Shown: positions 17,213-25,846 of the stretch, in pieces
Layout of the letters: each line of letters starts with the position of its first letter
Numbering within the stretch: position 1 is the first letter of the stretch
Assembly: GCA_040797825.1 (NCBI GenBank)
Contig: JBFNEZ010000002.1
Span: 22,742-86,741 of the forward strand
Direction of reading: 5' to 3'
Length of the DNA: 64,000 bases
Source of the DNA: Geosporobacter sp040797825
GTDB lineage: Bacteria; Bacillota; Clostridia; Peptostreptococcales; Thermotaleaceae
Program-made: the position numbers and the translations under genes
Notes under the pieces: model-generated
Told to the model about the DNA's origin: nothing
The model's input: only the letters and a program-made list of their open reading frames with translations
The model's database searches: none

Positions 17213-17341
17213 CCTTGCCCCTGCCAAAATTCCACAGGTTGCCATTCCTACTACAATTCTAGTACCCTCTCGATCATGCCGAATGTCTACCTTTTTAAGG
17301 GCGTCCTCTCTGATTCTCGCTAACTCTTCTATGGATTTCAT
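16976..17341 (-). CDS. hndB: Small thioredoxin-like [2Fe-2S] subunit (HndB family), copy 2
   Basis: A 121-residue subunit of the hydrogenase. It is identical to copy 1 from codon 44 on; the N-terminal part (MKSIEELARIRED) and ILAGARPV differ. It keeps C36 and TGCIGIC. GGGGGATATGG precedes the ATG. It lies between hndA and hndC of this operon, in the same order as in the other two copies. Confidence 0.88.
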   Translation of the reverse strand: MKSIEELARIREDALKKVDIRHDREGTRIVVGMATCGILAGARPVLMALVEEVKKRNLKEVIVSQTGCIGICRLEPIVEVYRPGEEKVTYVEVDPEKARRILLEHIVNGRVVDEFTIGAAK

Positions 17342-17408
17342 CCATATCCCCCTTCCATCTCATGGCTTTGTTAACGTTTTCCTAAAAAGGAATAGCAAAT
17401 CATACTCT

Positions 17409-17882
17409 CTAGTATTTTGCTATAATATCTGCTACATCTCCTTCAACCAGACGACCATATACATCTTCATTCACCGTGAGTACAGGTGCCAATCCACAGG
17501 CTCCGATACAGCGTGTGGCTTCTAAAGTGAATTTTCCATCGGCCGTCGTGGTTCCCACCTCTACCTTAAGCTCTCTTTTAATTCGGTCAATGATCTTTTG
17601 AGCACCTTTTACATAACAGGCTGTTCCCAGACATACCCCAATGGCATACTCTCCCTTTGGTTCCAAAGTAAATTGAGCATAAAAGGTAACCACTCCATAA
17701 ATCTCTGCCAAGGGTACATTGAGTTCTTCGGAAATCTTTTTTTGTACTTCTAATGGAAGACATCCGAAAAGCTTCTGCCCATCATGCAAAATAGGCATCA
17801 ATGCTCCTTTTTGCCCTTTGTGCTTTTGAATAACTTGGTCTAATTTTTCAAAGTTGTCCTGGGTTAAAATCTCTTTCGCCAT
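17409..17882 (-). CDS. hndA: NuoE-like [2Fe-2S] subunit (HndA/HydC), copy 2
   Basis: A 157-residue first subunit of the hydrogenase operon. GVCLGTACYVKGA and EATRCIGACGLAP supply the four [2Fe-2S] cysteines. The ATG has GGGGGAGGAACT upstream. It is similar but not identical to the copy at 12410-12886, since the identical repeat does not reach this gene. Confidence 0.93.
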   Translation of the reverse strand: MAKEILTQDNFEKLDQVIQKHKGQKGALMPILHDGQKLFGCLPLEVQKKISEELNVPLAEIYGVVTFYAQFTLEPKGEYAIGVCLGTACYVKGAQKIIDRIKRELKVEVGTTTADGKFTLEATRCIGACGLAPVLTVNEDVYGRLVEGDVADIIAKY

Positions 17883-17996
17883 AGTTCCTCCCCCTCTTTT
17901 TTGATAAAATAATTCTTATGGTGTACACTTACGTATCCTGTATTCATAATATACCTCTACGTATTCTGCATACACGATATCTTATGTCGACCTAAG

Positions 17997-18030
17997 TTGT
18001 CTAAAGTTTCTAACAATTACCATCATTATA
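17997..18030 (-). promoter_or_regulatory. -10 element and imperfect palindrome upstream of the second hydrogenase operon
   Basis: TATAAT (18030-18025, minus strand) has no good -35. Just downstream lies the imperfect palindrome TTGTCTAAAGTTTCTAACAA (17997-18016), which resembles a Rex half-site pair (TTGT...ACAA) but is two bases too long. The remainder of 17883-18248 is AT-rich and holds the divergent promoter at 18173-18201; no gene is seen in it. Confidence 0.35.
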
Positions 18031-18172
18031 ACACTTTTCAAATTTTTGGCTGTAGTTTTTTTATTAGCCACTTTTGGAAAATTTTTGGATAACATTTCCT
18101 TCTTTATATTTGTTCTTTATGCTTGTCTATTTCTACAATTTTCCTTTTCAAAATATAGAAAGAACTTTTGAT

Positions 18173-18201
18173 TTATCATTCCCCTCATAAAATGCTATAA
18201 T
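18173..18201 (+). promoter_or_regulatory. Promoter of the sigma-54 activator gene
   Basis: TTATCA (18173-18178) and TATAAT (18196-18201) are separated by 17 bases, with a TG extension before the -10. The gene starts 48 bases downstream. Confidence 0.55.
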
Positions 18202-18248
18202 GGTATTAGGATATGAAAGGATATTCATAACATGTGGAGGCGGTACTA

Positions 18249-20207
18249 TTGAATAATAGAGAAACCCTACTATTGCAAAAAGATTATATACAACGTTCCC
18301 ATCAACGGTGTATTGGATTTGGCATTTCACCTACACAGGTTTATAGCAATAACATTATAACCGATCATTTCCTTCAGAAAAAACTAGAGGATAACAGAGA
18401 ATTGATTGTAGCTGCAGAACCCTTTATGAATCAGTTATATAATTTTGTAAAAGGTTCTAATTTCTTTGCCATTCTTACAGACAATCAAGGCTGTATCCTC
18501 AGTGTAATCGGTGACGAAGCTATCCTATCAGAAGCCTTTGAATTGGAAATGATTCCAGGGGCCTATATGGATGAATCCAATATTGGGACAAATGCTATGG
18601 GCACAGCTATCGCAGAGGGAATTCCTGTGCAAATTTCAGGTAAAGAGCATTTTATTGAAGCCTATCATCGTTGGACCTGTTCTGCATCTCCCATCCATAA
18701 TCCAACAGGTAAAATTATAGGAACTCTAGATTTAACTGGTTATAGTGATTTTGTTCATTCTCATACATTGGGAATGGTGGTAGCTGCTGCTAAGGCCATT
18801 GAAAAGGTTTTAGAAATAAAGAGCTATAACAATAAGCTAGCCATTGCTAAAAACCATATAGAAACTATTATCGATTCCCTGCCTTCAGGAATTCTAACCT
18901 CTGACTTAGACGGAAATATTAAGGCTATCAATAAATCGGTTACAGAAATCTTTGGTTTTCAAGAATACGAGATGAAGCAAATGAAAATATGGGAGCTCTT
19001 TGAAGGCTGGATCCAGGTAAAGGATTGTCTTTGCAATAAAAGCACCTTTTTGGACGAAGATGTCTACGTGAATGCTCGAAAAAACAAGCTTCAGCTAAAT
19101 TTAAGCGCTTATCCCATTTTAGATGCTCAAGGAGTCGTACGAGAGATCACTTATGTTTTTAAAGAAGTTAAGAAAGCAAGAAAACTAGCTACCAGAATTA
19201 TTGGACGACAAGCTATTTACACCTTTGATAAAATAATTGGTAAAAATGAGCGTTTTCTTCAAACCATTGAATATGCAAAAAAAATTGCTGATAGCAAATC
19301 TACCATATTGATTTTAGGGGAAAGCGGTACGGGCAAAGAGGTTTTTGCCCAATCTATTCATAATTACAGCAGTCGGAAAGATGAGCCTTTTATTGCCGTA
19401 AACTGTGGTGCCATCCCTAGAAATTTGATTGAATCTGAGTTATTTGGTTATGAGGAAGGAGCTTTTACTGGTGCTCGCAGAGGTGGAAATGCAGGAAAGT
19501 TTGAAATTGCTGATGGAGGGACCATCTTCCTAGATGAAATTGGAGAAATGCCCATAGATATGCAAACCAATTTACTGAGAGTTATTGAAGAAAGCACTGT
19601 TATCCGTGTAGGTGGTTCTAAACAAGTACCAGTAAATGTTCGTATTATTGCTGCAACCAACAAAGATTTGCGCCAGGAGGTTGAAAAGGGAAATTTCCGA
19701 AAGGATTTATATTATCGACTAAATGTACTTCCTATCTATCTGTCTCCCCTAAGAGAGCGAAAAGAGGATATCCCCTTACTGTTTGAATATTTTATGAGCA
19801 CCTTGTCCCGACGTCTCAACAAACGCCCTGTAGAAATTCCTCCAGAGCATATGCAGCATTTTATTCACCATCAGTGGCCGGGCAACATTCGTGAATTGGA
19901 AAACGTCATTGAGCTTATCATTAATACTGAATTTATACCCCTAAATATAGAAAATGGAAACTTCCGTCAAAAGATTGTAGTCCCAAGTGCCTCCAATATA
20001 AATCTAACCCTAGAACAAATTGAACATCAGCATATTTTAAAAACCCTCCACAAATTCCGTGGAAATATCACCCTTACTGCCGAAGCCCTGGGTATTGGGA
20101 GAAACACCCTGTATCGCAAAATCGAAAAATACAATATAGATGCTTCTGCCTTGGAACAAGCTTCAGAGATGGAACAATCTGTTTTCTCAAAAGTTCTTCC
20201 CTATTAG
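18249..20207 (+). CDS. Sigma-54-dependent transcriptional activator (GAF-PAS-AAA+-HTH)
   Basis: This enhancer-binding protein of about 652 residues opens promoters held by RNA polymerase-sigma 54. Residues about 50-190 form a GAF-like sensor as in AcoR-type regulators, and 200-315 a PAS domain. The AAA+ domain follows with Walker A GESGTGKE near 357, the sigma-54 contact loop GAFTGA near 404 and Walker B TIFLDEIGEMP near 425. A Fis-type helix-turn-helix near 600-635 (TLTAEALGIGRNTLYRKI) ends it. A TTG at 18249 is preferred because GGAGG lies 8 bases upstream; the GTG at 18234 lies inside that region. It is divergent from the hydrogenase operon and followed by mog. The target and signal are unknown; a redox or formate signal is only an inference from location. 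Confidence 0.9.
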   Translation: MNNRETLLLQKDYIQRSHQRCIGFGISPTQVYSNNIITDHFLQKKLEDNRELIVAAEPFMNQLYNFVKGSNFFAILTDNQGCILSVIGDEAILSEAFELEMIPGAYMDESNIGTNAMGTAIAEGIPVQISGKEHFIEAYHRWTCSASPIHNPTGKIIGTLDLTGYSDFVHSHTLGMVVAAAKAIEKVLEIKSYNNKLAIAKNHIETIIDSLPSGILTSDLDGNIKAINKSVTEIFGFQEYEMKQMKIWELFEGWIQVKDCLCNKSTFLDEDVYVNARKNKLQLNLSAYPILDAQGVVREITYVFKEVKKARKLATRIIGRQAIYTFDKIIGKNERFLQTIEYAKKIADSKSTILILGESGTGKEVFAQSIHNYSSRKDEPFIAVNCGAIPRNLIESELFGYEEGAFTGARRGGNAGKFEIADGGTIFLDEIGEMPIDMQTNLLRVIEESTVIRVGGSKQVPVNVRIIAATNKDLRQEVEKGNFRKDLYYRLNVLPIYLSPLRERKEDIPLLFEYFMSTLSRRLNKRPVEIPPEHMQHFIHHQWPGNIRELENVIELIINTEFIPLNIENGNFRQKIVVPSASNINLTLEQIEHQHILKTLHKFRGNITLTAEALGIGRNTLYRKIEKYNIDASALEQASEMEQSVFSKVLPY

Positions 20208-20363
20208 AACATTCTCTTTCTTTATCATTCCCTCTAGAAATCTATTGGTATCCTTTTAGGAGAAGAAGATTAAAGGATTTTGTAATAGCTGATGGATTGT
20301 ATTTAAAAAATCGCAAGACAAAAATAGAATTTTAAATTACTAATTCAAGATAGGAGGACCTTT

Positions 20364-20855
20364 ATGTTTACACTTGGTATTTTGATTTCCAGTGACAAAG
20401 GCTCAAAGGGCGAACGCGCCGATGAAAGTGGCAAAGTTATTCAAGAAATGATGTCACAGAAAGGATATATTGTAAAACGCTATACCATCTTGCCTGATGA
20501 AAAGGAGCTGCTTTCCAGAGAAATGATATATATGGCTGATGAATTGTCTGTAGACCTGCTGCTAACCTCTGGAGGGACAGGTTTTTCTAAAAGAGATATT
20601 ACTCCAGAAGCAACTTTAGCCGTAGTAGAACGACTAACTCCAGGTATCTCAGAAGCCATTCGTTATCACAGCCTTCAAATTACTCCTCGGGCTATGTTAT
20701 CACGAGCCATATCCGGTATTCGGAAGGATACTCTCATTATCAATCTCCCAGGAAGCCCCAAGGCTGTCCGCGAGAGCCTTGATTATATCCTTCCCCATAT
20801 AGATCACGGCTTAGAAATTTTAAAGGGTTCTGCTTCAGAATGTGCTAGAAAATAA
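20364..20855 (+). CDS. moaB: Molybdopterin adenylyltransferase, MoaB/Mog family
   Basis: A 163-residue single-domain protein that activates molybdopterin with AMP before MoeA inserts the metal. LLLTSGGTGFSKRDITPEAT near 65-84 is the molybdopterin-binding signature and NLPGSPKAVRESL near 130 the second conserved block. AGGAGGACCTTT precedes the ATG. It lies downstream of the sigma-54 activator and is the only Mo/W cofactor gene on the plus strand. A strong terminator follows. Confidence 0.93.
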   Translation: MFTLGILISSDKGSKGERADESGKVIQEMMSQKGYIVKRYTILPDEKELLSREMIYMADELSVDLLLTSGGTGFSKRDITPEATLAVVERLTPGISEAIRYHSLQITPRAMLSRAISGIRKDTLIINLPGSPKAVRESLDYILPHIDHGLEILKGSASECARK

Positions 20856-20870
20856 TGAAATTATAAAAAT

Positions 20871-20898
20871 AAAAGCTGAGATAGTTTTCTCAGCTTTT
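20871..20898. terminator. Bidirectional terminator between moaB and hprK
   Basis: AAAAGCTGAG pairs with CTCAGCTTTT around an 8-base loop. A/T runs on both sides allow it to serve both converging genes; it overlaps the hprK stop codon. Confidence 0.85.
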
Positions 20899-21838
20899 AT
20901 TCTATCTCCTTGTTTATATTTATGTGGTTCATTAATCGTGCATTGAGTTCCTCAGCGGCATTATGTCCCATTATCTTTTGTCGATGATTCCGAGCAGCTA
21001 CCTCTATAATCATGGCCAAATTTCTCCCAGGTTTGATAGGAATGGTATTCTTAGGGATTTTACTGCCAAGTATATCCATGTATTCCTCGTCTAATCCCAG
21101 TCTATCATATTGCTTATCGTTCCTCCAATTTTCTAATTCAATGACCAACTCAATTTTTTTAGCAATTCTCACAGAACCTACCCCAAAAAGTTTGACAATA
21201 TCCAAGATGCCAATGCCCCGAATTTCCATAAAATGGCGTATTAACTCTGGTGCACAGCCCACCACATGATTTTCATCTACCTTTTTAATTTCTACAGCGT
21301 CATCGGCCACCAAGCGATGACCCCTTTTAAGAAGCTCTAGGGCTGTTTCACTTTTTCCTACACCACTCTCCCCTAGCATCAATATCCCGATACCGTATAC
21401 CTCTACCAAGACCCCATGTCTGGTAATCACAGGAGCCAGCTTGTCATCTAGATAACTTGTCAATTTGCTTATCAATCGGCTGCTAGAAATTTTGGTTCTT
21501 AAAACTGGCCTATGAAACTTTTTAGCTGCATCTAGAATTTCATCATAAATTTCCAAATTCCTTGAAAAAACTACGCAAGGTATTGGATGGGCCAATAGTT
21601 CTTCTGCTCTCTTTTTTCTCACCTGTGGTGCTAAGGATGCAAAATAGGTCCATTCTACTTTGCCAATTACCTGAACTCTTTCGTAGGCAAAGTATTTATA
21701 GAAACCAGCAAACTGTAAGCCTGGGCGATTGACATCGCTGATTTCTATTGGAATCGTTTCTGTTTCAGGCCTATAGATCATTTCTAAATCCAAATCTTTC
21801 ATAAGCTCTTCAATCTCTACATGTATCAATGTTATCAC
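20897..21838 (-). CDS. hprK: HPr kinase/phosphorylase
   Basis: A 313-residue bifunctional enzyme that phosphorylates HPr on serine and removes the phosphate, controlling catabolite repression in Firmicutes. The P-loop GESGVGKSETALEL near 155, ADDAVEI near 180 and the C-terminal signature MEIRGIGILDIVKLFG near 205 are present. The GTG start overlaps the uvrC stop by GTGA. An in-frame TTG three codons later is an alternative start. The uvrC-hprK order is common in Clostridia. Confidence 0.94.
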   Translation of the reverse strand: MITLIHVEIEELMKDLDLEMIYRPETETIPIEISDVNRPGLQFAGFYKYFAYERVQVIGKVEWTYFASLAPQVRKKRAEELLAHPIPCVVFSRNLEIYDEILDAAKKFHRPVLRTKISSSRLISKLTSYLDDKLAPVITRHGVLVEVYGIGILMLGESGVGKSETALELLKRGHRLVADDAVEIKKVDENHVVGCAPELIRHFMEIRGIGILDIVKLFGVGSVRIAKKIELVIELENWRNDKQYDRLGLDEEYMDILGSKIPKNTIPIKPGRNLAMIIEVAARNHRQKIMGHNAAEELNARLMNHININKEIE

Positions 21839-23706
21839 CTATCCTTCACTTTCTCTTGAAAGTATTCTTTTATTTGCTGAGCAGCTCTCCGATTCATTCC
21901 TTCTGCTTCACAGAGCTCCTCTATAGTAGCTTTTTTTATCTTATCAATAGAACCGAAATGTCGAAGCAAGGCCGATCTTCTTTTTGCCCCAATACCAGGT
22001 ATTTCATCTAAAATAGACTGAACACTGGTTTTACCTCTCAGACTTTTATGGTAGGCAATAGCAAAGCGATGGGCTTCTTCTTGGATCCTGCCTACCAATT
22101 GAAATGCATTTCCATGTTGACCTAATCCTAATTCCTTCCCTTGATAAACCAGATCTCTGGTACGATGCCTGTCGTCCTTGACCATTCCTGCAACAGGAAT
22201 ACGAATATCTAAGGCTTCCATCACATCCAAGACCGCATTTACATGACCCAAACCTCCATCAATCAAGACCAGCTTGGGCATCTTGGAAAACTTTCCTTCC
22301 AGATCTTGAATTCCTTTAGCCTCTATGGCAGCTCGCTCCTCGAATCCTTTTTTGAAACGTCTAAATACCACTTCTTGCATGCTTCCGTAATCATTGGCTC
22401 CTTCAATGGTCTTGATTTTAAATCTCCTGTAATCACTATTTTTGGCCTTTCCTCTTTCAAATACTACCATGGATGCTACAGAATCTGTCCCTCTAATATT
22501 AGAGATATCAAAGGCCTCAATGCGGCTGGGTATTTCATCTAAACCTAAAAGCTCAGCCAGCTCTTCTAGAGCACCTTCGCTTCTTTCCTTATCTCTTGTT
22601 AATTTTTCTCTAAATTGCTCAAAAACCTCTCGGGCATTTTTTTGGGCCAATTCCAACAATTCTTTTTTCTCGCCCCGTTGAGGATGTATCAATGCTACCT
22701 TTGTTCCCCGCTTTGTGGCTAACCATTGTTCAATTAACACTTGATCTTCAATGACACTCTCAATGATAATTTCTTTTGGAATAAAGGCAGTTCCTCCATA
22801 GAATTGTTTAATAAAAGAACTAATTACTTCCTTTTGTTCATCCTCTACACCACAATCCAGCATATAATGTTCTCTCCCCATAAGCTTGCCACTTCGGATA
22901 AAGAATACCATAACACAGACCTCTTGTCCTTCTCTAGCAGAGGCTATAATATCTTGATCCACATCACTTCCAAGAACAACTTTTTGTTTTTCCATGATAC
23001 TCTCTATAGCTTTAATCTGATCTCTATACTCTGCAGCCCGCTCAAAATCCATGGCCATAGCTGCCTTTTCCATTCTAAGGCTCAACGCTTTTACCAGTTC
23101 TTCCTGCTTGCCGCTTAGGAACAGGATAACGTCCTGAATCATCTTCATATAATCTTCATGATTTAAATCTCCTCGACAAGGGCCAAGACATCTATGAATA
23201 TGATAATTGAGACAGGGCCTCTCCTTTGATTTATCCAAATTCTTATTGCAGGTTCTCAAAGGATAGAACTTCTTCAAAATTTCTACGGTTTGATTAACTG
23301 CACCCACATTGATATAAGGTCCAAAGTAACGAGCTCCATCCTTGATCACTCTTCTTGTCTTTAAAACTCTGGGGTACTTTTCATTTAAGGTTACTTTTAA
23401 ATAGGGATATTGTTTATCATCTCGTAATAAGATATTGTACTTGGGCCTATGCTTTTTAATCAGGTTGCTCTCCAACATCAAAGCCTCTACTTCCGAATCT
23501 GTGATGATATATTCGAATTCTTCAATGTTAGAAATCATTGCCCGTACCTTTGGAGGATGATTCTTAAGGGATTGAAAGTATTGCCGAACTCGATTTTTCA
23601 GAGATATTGCCTTTCCAACGTAGATTATTTCTCCCACTTTGTCCTTCATTAAATAAACTCCAGGCTTATCAGGCAATTTTTTTAATTGTTCATTGATATC
23701 AAACAT
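21835..23706 (-). CDS. uvrC: Excinuclease ABC subunit UvrC
   Basis: A 623-residue dual-incision nuclease of nucleotide excision repair. It has the GIY-YIG domain (KPGVYLMKDKVGEIIYVGKA) at the N-terminus, a UVR motif near 200-235, the RNase H-like endonuclease domain with EAFDISNIRGTDSVASMVVF near 390, and C-terminal helix-hairpin-helix repeats (LDEIPGIGAKRRSALL). The frame extends to 23742, but the ATG at 23706 has GGAAGGATGGAG upstream and fits the family start. It overlaps hprK by 4 bases. No LexA-type box is seen upstream. Confidence 0.96.
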   Translation of the reverse strand: MFDINEQLKKLPDKPGVYLMKDKVGEIIYVGKAISLKNRVRQYFQSLKNHPPKVRAMISNIEEFEYIITDSEVEALMLESNLIKKHRPKYNILLRDDKQYPYLKVTLNEKYPRVLKTRRVIKDGARYFGPYINVGAVNQTVEILKKFYPLRTCNKNLDKSKERPCLNYHIHRCLGPCRGDLNHEDYMKMIQDVILFLSGKQEELVKALSLRMEKAAMAMDFERAAEYRDQIKAIESIMEKQKVVLGSDVDQDIIASAREGQEVCVMVFFIRSGKLMGREHYMLDCGVEDEQKEVISSFIKQFYGGTAFIPKEIIIESVIEDQVLIEQWLATKRGTKVALIHPQRGEKKELLELAQKNAREVFEQFREKLTRDKERSEGALEELAELLGLDEIPSRIEAFDISNIRGTDSVASMVVFERGKAKNSDYRRFKIKTIEGANDYGSMQEVVFRRFKKGFEERAAIEAKGIQDLEGKFSKMPKLVLIDGGLGHVNAVLDVMEALDIRIPVAGMVKDDRHRTRDLVYQGKELGLGQHGNAFQLVGRIQEEAHRFAIAYHKSLRGKTSVQSILDEIPGIGAKRRSALLRHFGSIDKIKKATIEELCEAEGMNRRAAQQIKEYFQEKVKDR

Positions 23707-23819
23707 GTCTCCATCCTTCCCTTTGTTCACCCATGCGTTCATTGTTATTTTATATATTCTATTGTACCAAAACTAAAATACCCTTAGTAATCTATTTTTG
23801 AGCAATAAAAATAGCATCT

Positions 23820-23913
23820 GCGACGCTTTCGCTAGGAAACCCTAGGTTTCCTTCGACGACAGCAAAGCTGTCTGAGCACCTTCCTGAAGGCGGCAGGGGA
23901 TTTCATCCCCTAC
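23820..23913. repeat. Array of five consecutive small palindromes
   Basis: In 94 bases there are GCGA-5-TCGC, GGAAACC-CTA-GGTTTCC (23835-23851), GACAGC-AAA-GCTGTC (23858-23872), CCTTC-CT-GAAGG (23879-23890) and AGGGGAT-TTC-ATCCCCT (23895-23911). The last is flanked by AAGGCGG and CCCCTAC, exactly as is the hairpin at 63321-63350. It is more GC-rich than the surrounding spacer and has no open reading frame. It looks like a dispersed structured repeat. Confidence 0.75.
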
Positions 23914-23926
23914 AACCCCTTTTTTT

Positions 23927-23961
23927 TATATGATAGAAAAGTAAAACTTTCCTATCATATA
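23927..23961. terminator. AT-rich bidirectional hairpin
   Basis: TATATGATAG pairs with CTATCATATA, extended by T and A runs outside. It stands between the palindrome array and the hydA terminator and could stop transcription in either direction. Confidence 0.55.
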
Positions 23962-23962
23962 A

Positions 23963-23997
23963 AAAAACTTTCCTAAAAACGATTAGGAAAGTTTTTT
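23963..23997 (-). terminator. Terminator of the third hydrogenase operon
   Basis: A perfect 15-bp stem (AAAAAACTTTCCTAA with TTAGGAAAGTTTTTT) around a 5-base loop, 11 bases past the hydA stop. It has the same core as the terminator at 13116-13148. Confidence 0.88.
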
Positions 23998-24007
23998 AAA
24001 CTTATAT

Positions 24008-25804
24008 TTAGCTTTCTCTACCTGCAGCAGCTTCATGGGGTCCCTTTACGGCTGCCTTTTCTCCATATTTCTCCCTTGCAGCATAGTGAGTATGCAGCAA
24101 TTCATGAGCTTTATGACTGTTTGGTTTTCCTAAATATTCTGCATAGAGCTTCTGAATTAGTGGATTTTTATGGGACTTTCTAAATTCCATGACAGTATCT
24201 TCTTCATACAACGCCTTGGCTCTTTCTAATCGCACATCACAGTCCATCAATACTTTAGCCGATACATGGGGTTGGCCACCACCGGTTACACAACCACCGC
24301 TGCAGCCCATAATTTCGATGAAATGATAATCTTTTTCCCCAGCTTTCACCATATCCAATAACTTGGCAGCCATAGCTGTGCCGTGGGCTACTGCAATCCT
24401 GATTGTTTTTCCGCCTAAGGCAATTTCTGCTTCTTTAATTCCTTCTAACCCTCTGACAGCAGTATATTCAATACTTTCCAAGTCCTTGCCCTCTAGAACA
24501 TCGGCAACAGTTCTTAAAGCCGCTTCCATTACGCCGCCAGTTGCTCCAAAGATTACACCAGCCCCTGTGTACTCTCCCATTAAATCTTGGTCAAACTTCT
24601 CATCATTCAGAGCAGTAAAGTTAATTCTCGCCTGCTTAATCATCTTTGCCAATTCTCTTGTAGTCAATACCGCATCTACATCTTTTAGACCGTTAACGTT
24701 TAATTCAGGTCTTGCAGCTTCTGTCTTTTTAGAAGTGCAGGGCATAATAGATACCGTAAATATCTTTTGGGGATCAATATTTTGGTTTTCAGCATAGTAG
24801 GACTTAACCATGGCACCTACCATTTGATGGGGCGATTTACAGCTGGATAAATTCTCTATAAACTCAGGATAGTAAAACTCGCAAAACCTTACCCATCCAG
24901 GAGAACAGGAGGTAATCATCGGTAATTTCCCTTCATTTTCTATTCTACCCAGCAGCTCATGACCTTCTTCCATAATGGTGAGATCTGCACCAAAATTTGT
25001 ATCGTATACTTTGTCAAAACCCAGTCGCTTTAAAGCAGCTACCATTTTACCCGTAACCCTTGTGCCAATAGGCATGCCGAATTCTTCTCCAAGGGCAGCT
25101 CTAACAGCAGGGGCTGTTTGTACCACCACGTGAACCTCTGGATCTTCAATAGCCTCCCAAACCTTCTCGATATCTTCCTTCTCTCTTAAGGCGGCCACAG
25201 GACAGGCTACAATACATTGTCCACAGTAGATACAGGGCGCTTCATCCATACTCTTACCAAAGGCTGGAGCAACTTCTGTTTTAAAACCCCTATTGGTAAA
25301 ATCCAAAATACCTATTTTTTGCACATCTCTACATACGTTGACACAGCGTCCACAAAGAATACATTTGCTGGAATCTCTTACAATAGAATGAGATAAATCA
25401 TCGATAACCGCTTCTGAGAGCTCTCCATCAAAAGGAATGTCACTAATCGTTAATTCTTCAGCTAAATTTTGTAGTTCACAGTTTTTATTTCTAAAGCAGG
25501 TAAGACATTCTCTATTGTGATTGGATAAAATCAGTTCTACGGTTGCCTTTCTTGCATCTCTGACTTTTTTTGTATTGGTTTTAATCACCATGCCTTCTGC
25601 TGCGGGGTGTACACAAGAAGCCTGTAATCCTCTTGCTCCTTGCAGTTCAACAAGACATACACGGCAAGCCCCAACCTCATTGATATCTTTCATATAGCAT
25701 AGGGTTGGAATATCAATTCCAACCATCTTAGCCGCTTCTAGGATTGTATGTCCCTTGGGCACTTCAACTTTGATATTATCTATGGTTAAAGTTACTTTTT
25801 CCAC
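24008..25804 (-). CDS. hydA: [FeFe] hydrogenase catalytic subunit (HydA/HndD), copy 3
   Basis: A 598-residue paralogue of the protein at 13340-15133, closely similar along its whole length. It has the same cluster complement: N-terminal [2Fe-2S], HNRECLTCFRNKNC, two [4Fe-4S] sets, and H-cluster signatures TSCSPGW, MPCTSKK and GCSGGCVTGGGQP. It starts at GTG behind GAGAGGG and is the last gene of its operon. Differences are spread evenly, so it was not part of the recent conversion event. Confidence 0.96.
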   Translation of the reverse strand: MEKVTLTIDNIKVEVPKGHTILEAAKMVGIDIPTLCYMKDINEVGACRVCLVELQGARGLQASCVHPAAEGMVIKTNTKKVRDARKATVELILSNHNRECLTCFRNKNCELQNLAEELTISDIPFDGELSEAVIDDLSHSIVRDSSKCILCGRCVNVCRDVQKIGILDFTNRGFKTEVAPAFGKSMDEAPCIYCGQCIVACPVAALREKEDIEKVWEAIEDPEVHVVVQTAPAVRAALGEEFGMPIGTRVTGKMVAALKRLGFDKVYDTNFGADLTIMEEGHELLGRIENEGKLPMITSCSPGWVRFCEFYYPEFIENLSSCKSPHQMVGAMVKSYYAENQNIDPQKIFTVSIMPCTSKKTEAARPELNVNGLKDVDAVLTTRELAKMIKQARINFTALNDEKFDQDLMGEYTGAGVIFGATGGVMEAALRTVADVLEGKDLESIEYTAVRGLEGIKEAEIALGGKTIRIAVAHGTAMAAKLLDMVKAGEKDYHFIEIMGCSGGCVTGGGQPHVSAKVLMDCDVRLERAKALYEEDTVMEFRKSHKNPLIQKLYAEYLGKPNSHKAHELLHTHYAAREKYGEKAAVKGPHEAAAGRES

Positions 25805-25846
25805 CTTTTACCCTCTCCTTTTCTATTTAGATAAAAGTTCCTCTTC

